Shown here: positions 42,545 to 50,022 of the stretch, in pieces
How the letters are laid out: every line of letters begins with the position of its first letter
Position numbering within the stretch: the stretch's first letter is position 1
From: Microbacterium memoriense
Lineage (GTDB): Bacteria > Actinomycetota > Actinomycetes > Actinomycetales > Microbacteriaceae
Assembly: GCF_025398275.1 (NCBI RefSeq)
Contig: NZ_JAODOR010000009.1
Span: forward strand, 62,001 to 126,000
DNA length: 64,000 nucleotides
Reading direction: 5' to 3'
The notes under the pieces: generated by a model
What the model saw: only the letters and a program-made list of their open reading frames with translations
What the model was told of the DNA's origin: nothing
Databases searched by the model: none
Position numbers and translations under genes: made by a program

Positions 42545-42550
42545 TAGGAT
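42545..42550 (+). promoter_or_regulatory. -10 element TAGGAT of the 202-aa hypothetical (leaderless)
   Basis: TAGGAT, 7 nt, then ATG at 42558. The same bases also look like a weak Shine-Dalgarno (AGGA) for that ATG. Confidence 0.45.
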
Positions 42551-42557
42551 GGCTGGC

Positions 42558-43166
42558 ATGAGCGCGGCGGGGGGACCGGAGTGGGTTGTGCGTGAAGACG
42601 CCGGCCTGCCCGTCTTGATTGCGCTCCATCTGCGTCAGGTCCTCGGCATCCGTTTTCCGGAAGAACTGCCGCATCTGCGGGGGCTCGCACCGCGCGATCC
42701 GCACGAGTTCGACGACACCTCGACGCTCGAGCAGCAGTGGCGCGGGTTCTGGGAACTAACCGTCGAGCCGCAAGCGCATCCGTCGCCCGTGCCGTTGGAG
42801 CTGGTCGACGGATTCGACATGCTCATCGCGCTCCCCACCGAGGGCTTCGCCGAGCTGCACGCCGCGATCCTGCCGCACGGCAAGGATGCCGTCGCCTACG
42901 CCCGCCGTGCTCACGACCGCTACCGGGCGAGTCTCGGCACCGGGACGGGCACGTCGTATCGCGCCTACGCGGGCGCGATCGCCCAGCACGAGCGGCACGT
43001 CGGCCGCCGCGCGCACTCGTTCGAGTTGAACGTCCAGGTGCTGCCGTTGACGCAACGCGGCGTGTGGTGGATCGGGTCACTGACGGTCGCGGTGACCGAT
43101 GGCCTCCGCAGCGACATCGCGGCCTTCGATGCGGCGATCGGCCCGATCATCGCCGATATCGCCTGA
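42558..43166 (+). CDS. Conserved hypothetical protein beside purM
   Basis: A 202-aa soluble protein not recognised as any named family. It has no signal peptide or membrane helix; it contains a Trp-rich WRGFWELTVEP segment and a long C-terminal strand/helix region (VQVLPLTQRGVWWIGSLTV). It is divergent from purM with 72 bp between starts. Its stop abuts the stop of the next, opposite gene with no gap: the shared TGATCA supplies both TGA codons. An ATG three codons earlier (42549) is a weaker start. Confidence 0.6.
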   Translation: MSAAGGPEWVVREDAGLPVLIALHLRQVLGIRFPEELPHLRGLAPRDPHEFDDTSTLEQQWRGFWELTVEPQAHPSPVPLELVDGFDMLIALPTEGFAELHAAILPHGKDAVAYARRAHDRYRASLGTGTGTSYRAYAGAIAQHERHVGRRAHSFELNVQVLPLTQRGVWWIGSLTVAVTDGLRSDIAAFDAAIGPIIADIA

Positions 43167-43505
43167 TCAGACGGCGTCGGTGCCCTCGGGTTCGACGTGG
43201 ATCCGGTCGTGCGACACACGCACGTCACGGGCGCGGCGTGACAGCACACGGTCGAAGATCAGGGCGACGCCGGCGCTCAGCGCCATCCCGATCGGGATGC
43301 AGAAAAGGCACAGGAACCCGAACACCTGCGTGGTGGTGTACCTGACGCCGGTCGCGGCGCTCGTCCCCTCGCCGTCACCGAACGCGAAGGTCAGAATGAG
43401 GGCGGCCAGGATGCCGACGACCACGCCGAGCGCCAGGAATACCCCGTAGCGGGGGCTGCGGCGCAGCTGTGCCGACTCGATCTGGTGGGTCGCGGACGAG
43501 GTCAT
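43167..43505 (-). CDS. Small two-helix membrane protein
   Basis: A 112-aa protein with two predicted helices (YGVFLALGVVVGILAALILTFAF and TQVFGFLCLFCIPIGMALSAGVALIF), a short extracytoplasmic loop between them, and a basic C-terminus (RVLSRRARDVRVSHDR). No family is recognised with confidence. GACAAT lies 6 nt before the ATG, compatible with a leaderless promoter. Confidence 0.6.
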   Translation of the reverse strand: MTSSATHQIESAQLRRSPRYGVFLALGVVVGILAALILTFAFGDGEGTSAATGVRYTTTQVFGFLCLFCIPIGMALSAGVALIFDRVLSRRARDVRVSHDRIHVEPEGTDAV

Positions 43506-43566
43506 GCCCCTATTGTCCCACCCCGCGGGGCTCGCGCGGCGGGCGCGAGCGAAGCGGTCGTGCGAG

Positions 43567-43923
43567 CTATGGCCGTAGCGGCACGAGCCCGGTGAGATCC
43601 GCGCGTGTGCCCGATGCGACCACCCGGCCGGAGGCCACCGCATCCGGCCACGACTGCGCCCCGGTCGCGAGGGCGATCCAGGTCTGCGGGTCGGTTTCGA
43701 CGACGTTCGGCGGAGTGCCCCGAGTGTGGCGCGGGCCCTCCACGACCTGGACGGCCCCGAACGGCGGCACGCGCACCTCGACCGAGTTGCCCGGGGCCTT
43801 CTCGACCAACAACTGCAGCAGGTAGCGGACGGCGGTCGCGAGGTCGGTCCGGGCGGGCGCCTCCGTGCTCGCGACGGCGGCGAGCGCCGCGCGGCCGTCC
43901 TCGGTTGAGATCATTCGCGCCAT
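43567..43923 (-). CDS. Sterol-carrier-like (SCP2-fold) family protein
   Basis: A 118-aa protein with the actinobacterial sterol-carrier family pattern: PGNSVEVRVPPFGAVQVVEGPRHTRGTPPNVVETDPQTWIALATG and WPDAVASGRVVASGTRADL, read here in short blocks. It is regularly encoded next to purine genes in actinobacteria, as here (divergent from purD), but no link to purine metabolism is proven. The start MARMISTED has TAGCGT 7 nt upstream (leaderless). Confidence 0.82.
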   Translation of the reverse strand: MARMISTEDGRAALAAVASTEAPARTDLATAVRYLLQLLVEKAPGNSVEVRVPPFGAVQVVEGPRHTRGTPPNVVETDPQTWIALATGAQSWPDAVASGRVVASGTRADLTGLVPLRP

Positions 43924-43930
43924 GTCTCCC

Positions 43931-43936
43931 ACGCTA
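43931..43936 (-). promoter_or_regulatory. -10 element TAGCGT of the sterol-carrier family gene (leaderless)
   Basis: TAGCGT, 7 nt, then ATG at 43923. Confidence 0.5.
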
Positions 43937-43944
43937 GCCCTGAA

Positions 43945-44036
43945 CCGTGTTCAGTCCGGCCGCTTCGGGCTCGGCACGGGGTCCCCGGGATTCCGCGGAT
44001 TCAGGTCGAGGCGGCGCCCGTCCGGACTGAATACGG
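43945..44036. repeat. 92-bp inverted-repeat element, family D
   Basis: CCGTGTTCAGTCCGG (43945-43959) and CCGGACTGAATACGG (44022-44036) are 15-bp inverted ends with one mismatch, enclosing a GC-rich core. It lies in the divergent region between the sterol-carrier gene and purD, so it could affect either promoter. No second copy is seen in the window. Confidence 0.6.
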
Positions 44037-44095
44037 GACGTGGTGAGCGGTGAGCCGAGCCCTGGAGGCGCCGCCGCGATCGGGACACCCGTCGG

Positions 44096-44101
44096 TAGGC
44101 T
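44096..44101 (+). promoter_or_regulatory. -10 element TAGGCT of purD (leaderless)
   Basis: TAGGCT, 6 nt, then GTG at 44108. Confidence 0.6.
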
Positions 44102-44107
44102 GGGCGC

Positions 44108-45379
44108 GTGCGCATTCTCGTCCTCGGTTCCGGTGCTCGCGAGCACGCCATCCTTCTCGCCCTGAAGGGTGAGGATGCCGGGCACGCCCTGTTCGCCGCT
44201 CCCGGCAATGCGGGCATCGCGGACGACGCGACCCTGGTTCCGGACCTCGATCCCAACAGCCCCGCCGACGTCACCGAATACGCCAACACCCAGGCCATCG
44301 ACCTCGTGATCATCGGCCCCGAGGCGCCCCTCGTCGCCGGCGTCGCCGACGCACTCCGCTCGCGCGGCATCCCGGTGTTCGGACCCGGCCGCGCGGCCGC
44401 CCAGCTCGAGGGATCCAAGGCATTCGCGAAGCGCATCATGGATGCCGCGCACGTCCCGACCGGCCGCGCCGTGCGCGCGCAGACCCGCACCGAGGTGGAG
44501 GCCGCGATCGATGAGTACGGCGCGCCGTACGTCGTCAAAGCCGATGGCCTCGCCGCGGGCAAGGGCGTCATCGTCACCGACGACCGCACCGCGGCACTCG
44601 CGCATGCCGACACGTACCTCGTCACCGGCCCGGTCCTCGTGGAGGAGTTCCTCTCCGGACCCGAGGTCTCGCTGTTCTTCGTCAGCGACGGTGACACCGT
44701 GCGCGCGCTGAGCCCCGCGCAGGACTTCAAGCGTGCGTACGACGGCGATGCCGGGCCCAATACGGGCGGGATGGGGGCGTACTCCCCGCTGCCCTGGCTG
44801 GCGGACGACTTCGGCAGCGAAGAGGCCTTCGTCGCGGAGGTCACCCGGACGGTGGCGGAACCGGTCATCCGCACGCTCGACGCCGAGGGCACCCCGTTCG
44901 TGGGGCTTCTCTACGCAGGTCTGATCCTGACGGATGCCGGTATCAAGGTCATCGAGTTCAATGCGCGCTTCGGTGACCCCGAAACGCAGGTCGTCCTTGC
45001 GCGGCTGAGCTCGCCGCTCTCACGCCTGCTCATGTCGGCCGCGAGCGGGCACCTCGAAGACGAGCCGGCGCCGACCTTCTCGTCGGACGTGGCGGTCACG
45101 GTCGTCCTCGCGAGCGAGGGCTATCCCGAATCCCCCCTCACGGGTCGGCCGCTGGGCGGGACGGATGCCGCGGCATCCCTCCCGGGAGTGCACCTGGCCC
45201 ACGCCGCGACCGCGGTGCAGGGCGGCACGCTGACCGCGACCGGCGGACGTGTGCTCAGCGTCGTCGCCACCGGAGAGTCCTTCGGACAAGCGCGCGAACG
45301 CGCCTACCATGCGCTGGGCGAGATCACCCTCGAGGGCTCCCACCACCGCACCGACATCGCGGCTCGCGTCGCCACCTGA
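44108..45379 (+). CDS. purD: Phosphoribosylamine-glycine ligase (GAR synthetase)
   Basis: A 423-aa ATP-grasp enzyme for step two of purine synthesis. It begins MRILVLGSGAREHAILLAL with the family GxGxREHA motif. The ATP-grasp core has VKADGLAAGKGVIV and EEFLSGPEVSLFFVSDG, and NTGGMGAYSP is the substrate-binding block; the C-terminal domain is complete. GTG start with a leaderless -10. Another copy of the 16-bp palindrome lies inside at 45163-45178. Confidence 0.97.
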   Translation: MRILVLGSGAREHAILLALKGEDAGHALFAAPGNAGIADDATLVPDLDPNSPADVTEYANTQAIDLVIIGPEAPLVAGVADALRSRGIPVFGPGRAAAQLEGSKAFAKRIMDAAHVPTGRAVRAQTRTEVEAAIDEYGAPYVVKADGLAAGKGVIVTDDRTAALAHADTYLVTGPVLVEEFLSGPEVSLFFVSDGDTVRALSPAQDFKRAYDGDAGPNTGGMGAYSPLPWLADDFGSEEAFVAEVTRTVAEPVIRTLDAEGTPFVGLLYAGLILTDAGIKVIEFNARFGDPETQVVLARLSSPLSRLLMSAASGHLEDEPAPTFSSDVAVTVVLASEGYPESPLTGRPLGGTDAAASLPGVHLAHAATAVQGGTLTATGGRVLSVVATGESFGQARERAYHALGEITLEGSHHRTDIAARVAT

Positions 45380-45408
45380 TCACCCCGGAGGGTTCCCCGC
45401 CCGTTCGA

Positions 45409-45440
45409 CGAGTGCGCCGGTTGCGCGCGAGTGCGCCGGT
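45409..45440. repeat. 13-bp direct repeat downstream of purD
   Basis: CGAGTGCGCCGGT occurs at 45409-45421 and 45428-45440, in the gap between purD and the convergent dioxygenase gene. Confidence 0.75.
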
Positions 45441-45515
45441 CCGGCTCCGCACGCATCCGGTGCGGTCGGCAGGAACCAGCGCGCTCGGCGCCCGCGAGGC
45501 CCGGGGCCCGGGTAG

Positions 45516-45542
45516 CGATCGAGGGAGGCTCCCTTCGGATCG
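45516..45542. terminator. Hairpin between purD and the dioxygenase gene
   Basis: CGATCGAGGGA pairs with TCCCTTCGGATCG around a short loop, ending one base before the dioxygenase stop. It is placed to terminate both convergent transcripts. Confidence 0.6.
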
Positions 45543-46493
45543 TCAGCGCTGGCCGCCCGGCATCCCTCCCGCCGCAGGAGCGGTCGCCGTATCGACGCGG
45601 GCGACGAGCGCGGCCGCGTAGCCGGTCTCGAGACTTCCGGTGACCGTCGCCACTTGCAACGCACCGCCATCCTCGCCGAACACGTTGTCGCTCGAGAGCG
45701 AGATCTGGGCGAGATTGCGGGACGAACCGTCGTAGACCGGAAGTGCGTAGACGCCGCCGAGGATGCTCTCGGGCACCGCCAGCTGCGACGTGGCGATGGC
45801 TTTCGTCGCGTCGGCGATGTCGCTCACGCTCGGGTAGACCTCGAAGTGGATGTGCGGCCAGCGCCCGGTGTAGCACCCGGGGACGATCGAGGTGAAGGTC
45901 ACCTGACCGTCGGCATCGGCGACCTGCACGCCACGGAGAAAGGTCTCCTCCGTCACGCCGTCGGAGTACATCGAGTACCGGCCGACTGCGTCGCAGTGCC
46001 AGGCGTAGACGGCAGCGCCGACGAACGGTGCATCGCCGTTGTGCATATCGGTGATCCGAAGAGTGAAGCTGAGCGGCACCCCGTCGACGTTCGCTCCACC
46101 GCCCAGGCTGGCGCGGATGTCGCTGCGCACGATGCCGGACTGTTCCAGGACATCGGGCCCGTTGGAGCCGTCTCCCGGGAAGGGTCCCGCGGTCTCATCC
46201 GGGATCTCGGCGCCGGGCAACGCGGTCGCGACAGCGGTCGCCCCGCCCGTGGGGGTTCCGGTCGGCGTCGGCGTTGCGGTCGCGGTGGGGACCGCGGCGG
46301 AGGTCCCGGCGGAGCAGGCTGCGAGCGTCGCGGCGCCGAGCCCCAACCCGACGACCGCGAGGATGCCCCGCCGACTCACCAGAGTCTGCAGGTCGAATCC
46401 GGCACCTTGATCGACGACCTCGTCCTCGGGGCGAGGGAGCAGTCGCCCCTGATATGCGGGGCCGTGCGGAGTCTCGTCGGGTTCGGGGAACAT
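45543..46493 (-). CDS. Secreted intradiol ring-cleavage dioxygenase (lipoprotein)
   Basis: A 316-aa protein. Its N-terminal segment has a twin-arginine-like SRRGILAVVGLGLGAATLAAC with lipobox Cys60, so it is probably exported folded and lipid-anchored. A Thr/Pro/Gly linker (about 65-90) precedes the dioxygenase domain. Fe(III) ligands are expected at the Tyr in RYSMYSD and in CYTGRWPHIHFEV (Tyr, His, His, near 205-214). Intradiol enzymes open catechol-type rings; extracytoplasmic forms exist in actinobacteria, but their substrates are poorly known. It is isolated from any aromatic-catabolism genes. CACACT 6 nt before the ATG may be a weak -10. Confidence 0.88.
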   Translation of the reverse strand: MFPEPDETPHGPAYQGRLLPRPEDEVVDQGAGFDLQTLVSRRGILAVVGLGLGAATLAACSAGTSAAVPTATATPTPTGTPTGGATAVATALPGAEIPDETAGPFPGDGSNGPDVLEQSGIVRSDIRASLGGGANVDGVPLSFTLRITDMHNGDAPFVGAAVYAWHCDAVGRYSMYSDGVTEETFLRGVQVADADGQVTFTSIVPGCYTGRWPHIHFEVYPSVSDIADATKAIATSQLAVPESILGGVYALPVYDGSSRNLAQISLSSDNVFGEDGGALQVATVTGSLETGYAAALVARVDTATAPAAGGMPGGQR

Positions 46494-46614
46494 GCGTTCA
46501 GTGTGAGCGGGGTGACTATGCGGCGGCTATGCGCGAGGACAGAGGACGAACAGAGTCGGCAAGGTCGTCGTCACGGGTGCATGACGACGCCGGTCGCTGC
46601 GGCCGGTGTCGCGA

Positions 46615-46620
46615 GATAAT
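46615..46620 (+). promoter_or_regulatory. -10 element GATAAT of purC (leaderless)
   Basis: GATAAT, 6 nt, then GTG at 46627. Confidence 0.5.
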
Positions 46621-46626
46621 GGACGG

Positions 46627-47553
46627 GTGACCACCACTGCTGACCTGCCCGGCTGGACCCACGCGTACTCGGGCAAGGTGCGCGATCTCTACCGCCCTGG
46701 CGCGCGCGACGACGCCACCGCCGGTCGGATGCTGGTGGTCGCGAGCGACCGCGTCAGCGCGTTCGACTTCGTGCTCTCCCCCGGCATCCCGGAGAAGGGC
46801 GAACTGCTCACCACCCTGAGCCTGTGGTGGTTCGATCAGCTCGCCGGCGCCGACGGGGGACGCCGCATCCCGAACCACCTCGCGCCGTCGCACCGCCTTT
46901 CGCCGACCTCGGACGATGTCGAGGACCTCATCCCCGACGCGGTCGCCGGGCGCGCGATGTTGGTGCAGAGCCTGGAGATGCTGCCGATCGAGTGTGTCGT
47001 GCGCGGTTATCTGACGGGGTCGGGCTGGGTCGAGTACCAGGAGAACGGCACCGTGTGCGGGATCCCCCTCGCTCCGGGGCTCACCGATGGCGACCGCCTG
47101 CCGGAAGCGATCTTCACCCCGGCCTACAAGGCGCCGCTCGGCGAGCACGACGAGAACATCTCGTTCGATCAGACGATCGAGCTCGTCGGCCTCGAGCGGG
47201 CGACGGAGCTCCGCGATGTCTCGCTCGAGATCTACCTCCGTGCGGCTCGCGTCGCCGAGGCCCGGGGACTCATCCTGGCCGACACCAAGTTCGAGTTCGG
47301 TCTGGACGATGCCGGGATCCTGACCCTGGCCGACGAAGTGCTCACGAGCGATTCGTCGCGCTATTGGGATGCCGAGGCCTGGCGTACCGGCACGACTCCG
47401 GCCGAGCGGATGGCGAGCTTCGACAAGCAGATCGTGCGTGATTGGCTCGCCGCGCACTGGGACAAGCAGGGGACCCCGCCGGAGCTGCCGGCGGAGATCG
47501 TCGAGCGAACCGCGGCGAAGTACCGCGAGTTGCTGGAGAAGCTCACGGCATAG
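46627..47553 (+). CDS. purC: Phosphoribosylaminoimidazole-succinocarboxamide synthase (SAICAR synthetase)
   Basis: A 308-aa enzyme joining CAIR and aspartate. It shows the long form of the family: SGKVRDLYRPG at the N-terminus, ASDRVSAFDFVL, PIECVVRGYLTGSGW and ILADTKFEFGLDDAG. The GTG start is supported by the -10 6 nt upstream and the family start. The uracil/xanthine permease gene follows after 80 bp. Confidence 0.97.
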   Translation: MTTTADLPGWTHAYSGKVRDLYRPGARDDATAGRMLVVASDRVSAFDFVLSPGIPEKGELLTTLSLWWFDQLAGADGGRRIPNHLAPSHRLSPTSDDVEDLIPDAVAGRAMLVQSLEMLPIECVVRGYLTGSGWVEYQENGTVCGIPLAPGLTDGDRLPEAIFTPAYKAPLGEHDENISFDQTIELVGLERATELRDVSLEIYLRAARVAEARGLILADTKFEFGLDDAGILTLADEVLTSDSSRYWDAEAWRTGTTPAERMASFDKQIVRDWLAAHWDKQGTPPELPAEIVERTAAKYRELLEKLTA

Positions 47554-47633
47554 GAGCGGCGATCCCGGGCTCACAGCGCGCTCTCAGATAGCCTGATCTC
47601 AGGCCATCCCCCGATCGAACGAGGAGCTTTCGC

Positions 47634-48989
47634 ATGCCCACCTGGACCCTGCACGGAGACGGCCGCACCGTCGCACCCGGCGCCGTCGTCAAGCCGCACG
47701 AGCGGCTCGGTTGGCCGTCCACGATCGCGATCGGTGCGCAGCACGTCGTCGCGATGTTCGGCGCCACCTTCCTCGTGCCGCTCCTCACCGGGTTCCCGGT
47801 GTCGACGACGCTGCTGTTCTCCGGCATCGGCACGCTCCTGTTCCTCGTCCTCACCGGCAATCGCCTGCCCAGCTACCTCGGGTCGTCGTTCGCCTTCATC
47901 GCGCCGATCCTCGCGCTCGGGCCGGGCGACGGCGCCGCTCTCGACTCGCCTGAGCAGATCAGCCGCGCCCTCCTCGGTGTCTTCGCGAGCGGTGTCCTGC
48001 TCGCGGGCGTCGGATTCCTCGTGCAGGCGACCGGGACGCGCTGGATCGAAAAACTCATGCCTCCGGTGGTCTCCGGCGCGATCGTCGCGCTCATCGGGCT
48101 CAACCTCGCGCCCGTGGCCTGGCAGAACTTCCAGCAGGATGCGCTGCTCGGCACCATCACGCTGGCCGCCAGCATCCTGTTCGCCGTCTTCTTCCGCGGA
48201 TTCCTCGGACGCATCTCCATCTTCCTCGGCGTCGTGTTCGGCTACGTCGTGGCCGCGCTGCTGGGCCGGGTCGACTTCTCCGGTGTCGAGAGTGCCGCGT
48301 GGATCGGTCTCCCCGAGTTCCACGTGCCGGCGTTCGGCGACCCGGTGGGGTGGAGCATGCTGCCCATGTTCCTCCCGGTGATCCTGGTGCTCATCGCCGA
48401 GAACGTCGGCCACGTGCGCGGCGTCGCGACGATGACCGGCGACCCCTCCGTCAACAAGCGCACCGGCCGTGCGCTCATCGCCGACGGCATCGCCACGACG
48501 ATCGCGGGCGGCTTCGGCGGTTCGGGCACGACGACGTACGGCGAGAACATCGGTGTCATGGCAGCGACGCGCGTCTACTCGACGGCGGCCTACTGGGTCG
48601 CGGGCACATTCGCGATCCTCCTGGCGTTCTCCCCCAAGGTCGGCGCCGTCATCTTCGCCATGCCGGCCGGTGTGCTCGGCGGCATCACCACCGCGCTCTA
48701 CGGCCTGATCGGTGTCATCGGGATCAAGATCTGGGTCGACAATCAGGTCGACTTCTCGCGCCCCGTGAATCAATACACGGTCGCGGTCGCGTTCGTCATC
48801 GCGATCGCCGGGTTCACGATGAACCTCGGCACGCTCAGCTTCGGTGCGATCGTGATCGCCACGGTCGCAGCGCTCGTGATCTACCACGTGGGCAACGCGA
48901 TCGCGCGGGCGCGCCGGACGGGAGCGGACGACGGAGGCCCCATCGTGCCGATCGGCCCCCTCGGCGGCGACCCCGAGAACGTGGGCTGA
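47634..48989 (+). CDS. Uracil-xanthine permease (NCS2 family)
   Basis: A 451-aa nucleobase:cation symporter with 14 helices. The QHVVAMFGATFLVPLLTGF block in helix 1 (with the conserved QH), the helix-8 segment LVLIAENVGHV with its substrate-binding Glu, and GGFGGSGTTTYGENIGVMAATRV before helix 10 match UraA-type uracil permeases. A strong GAGGAGC ribosome binding site precedes the ATG. It may be read with purC or from a promoter in the 80-bp gap. It imports uracil or a purine base, which fits a purine/pyrimidine context. Confidence 0.92.
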   Translation: MPTWTLHGDGRTVAPGAVVKPHERLGWPSTIAIGAQHVVAMFGATFLVPLLTGFPVSTTLLFSGIGTLLFLVLTGNRLPSYLGSSFAFIAPILALGPGDGAALDSPEQISRALLGVFASGVLLAGVGFLVQATGTRWIEKLMPPVVSGAIVALIGLNLAPVAWQNFQQDALLGTITLAASILFAVFFRGFLGRISIFLGVVFGYVVAALLGRVDFSGVESAAWIGLPEFHVPAFGDPVGWSMLPMFLPVILVLIAENVGHVRGVATMTGDPSVNKRTGRALIADGIATTIAGGFGGSGTTTYGENIGVMAATRVYSTAAYWVAGTFAILLAFSPKVGAVIFAMPAGVLGGITTALYGLIGVIGIKIWVDNQVDFSRPVNQYTVAVAFVIAIAGFTMNLGTLSFGAIVIATVAALVIYHVGNAIARARRTGADDGGPIVPIGPLGGDPENVG

Positions 48990-49002
48990 CCGCCCGGCAT
49001 CC

Positions 49003-50016
49003 TCACGCCGAGGCGCGCACCACGAGTTCGGTCTCGAGCACCGTCACATGCGGCGGCGTGCCGCCGGCGAGGAGCGAGAGCAGGATGTCGGCCATCTCTT
49101 CGCCCTGCTCACGCGAGGGCTGGCGCATCGTCGTGAGCTGCGGGTTCACGCTCGTGGCGACGGGCGAGTCGTCGAAGCCGACGATGCCGACGTCTTCGGG
49201 CACGCGGATGCCGGCACGACCGAGGACCGCGAGCGCACCGCGGGCCATCAGGTCGCTCGCGATGAAGAGCGCATCGAACTCGGCTCCCCCGTCGAGGATC
49301 TGCTGCATCGCTGCCGCACCACCATCAGTCGTGAAGTTGCCGTCGGCGACGGCAACCGGCTCAAGGCCCGCCTCGGCGAGCGCCTCGCGGTATCCCTCGA
49401 GACGGTCGACGCCGGCCGGCATGGTGAGCGGACCGGTGATCGTCGCCACGCGCCGATACCCCTTCGACAGCAGGTAGCGAGTGGCATCACGGGCACCGGC
49501 GGCGTTATCGACGTCGACGTAGAAGTCGCGCTCACGCTCCCGCACGGGCCGCCCGCCGTAGACAACGGGGACGGCGGCGGCGATCCGATCGATGAACGTG
49601 TCGCTCGTGTGGTGCGAGACGACGATCGCCCCGTCGACCGCTCCGCTGCGCACGTACGCGGTCGTCTTGTCACGGGGATCATCGCTCGCGATGATGAGAT
49701 TCAGGACGTAGTCGGACTTCCCGAGCCGGGCGTTGATGCCCGAAACGACCGCGGCGAAGAACGGGTCTCCGAAAAAGCGTGTCGTGTCTTCGGGCACCAC
49801 GAGTGCGATCGCCATCGTGGCCCGCGATGCCAGCGAACGGGCTGCACGATTGGGCACGTAGTTGAGGTCGGCGATTGCGCGGGTGACGGCATCCAACGCC
49901 GCCCGCGAAACGGACGTCGACCCGTTCACCACCCTCGACACGGTAGACCGAGACACGCCGGCCGCCGTCGCGACCTCTTCGATCGTTGCGGCAGGGCGCG
50001 AAGTGTCGATGGTCAC
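49003..50016 (-). CDS. cebR: LacI family regulator of the beta-glucoside operon (CebR-like)
   Basis: A 337-aa repressor. The N-terminal helix-turn-helix (TIEEVATAAGVSRSTVSRVVNGS) is followed by a periplasmic-binding-like sensor domain. It is the last gene of the cebE-F-G-bgl unit, 6 bp after the beta-glucosidase. The three 14-bp palindromes upstream of the operon (TGGGAGCGCTCCCA type) are the known CebR/CelR operator of Streptomyces and Thermobifida, released by cellobiose. The assignment to CebR combines those boxes and gene order. Confidence 0.87.
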   Translation of the reverse strand: MTIDTSRPAATIEEVATAAGVSRSTVSRVVNGSTSVSRAALDAVTRAIADLNYVPNRAARSLASRATMAIALVVPEDTTRFFGDPFFAAVVSGINARLGKSDYVLNLIIASDDPRDKTTAYVRSGAVDGAIVVSHHTSDTFIDRIAAAVPVVYGGRPVRERERDFYVDVDNAAGARDATRYLLSKGYRRVATITGPLTMPAGVDRLEGYREALAEAGLEPVAVADGNFTTDGGAAAMQQILDGGAEFDALFIASDLMARGALAVLGRAGIRVPEDVGIVGFDDSPVATSVNPQLTTMRQPSREQGEEMADILLSLLAGGTPPHVTVLETELVVRASA

Positions 50017-50022
50017 GGGTGG

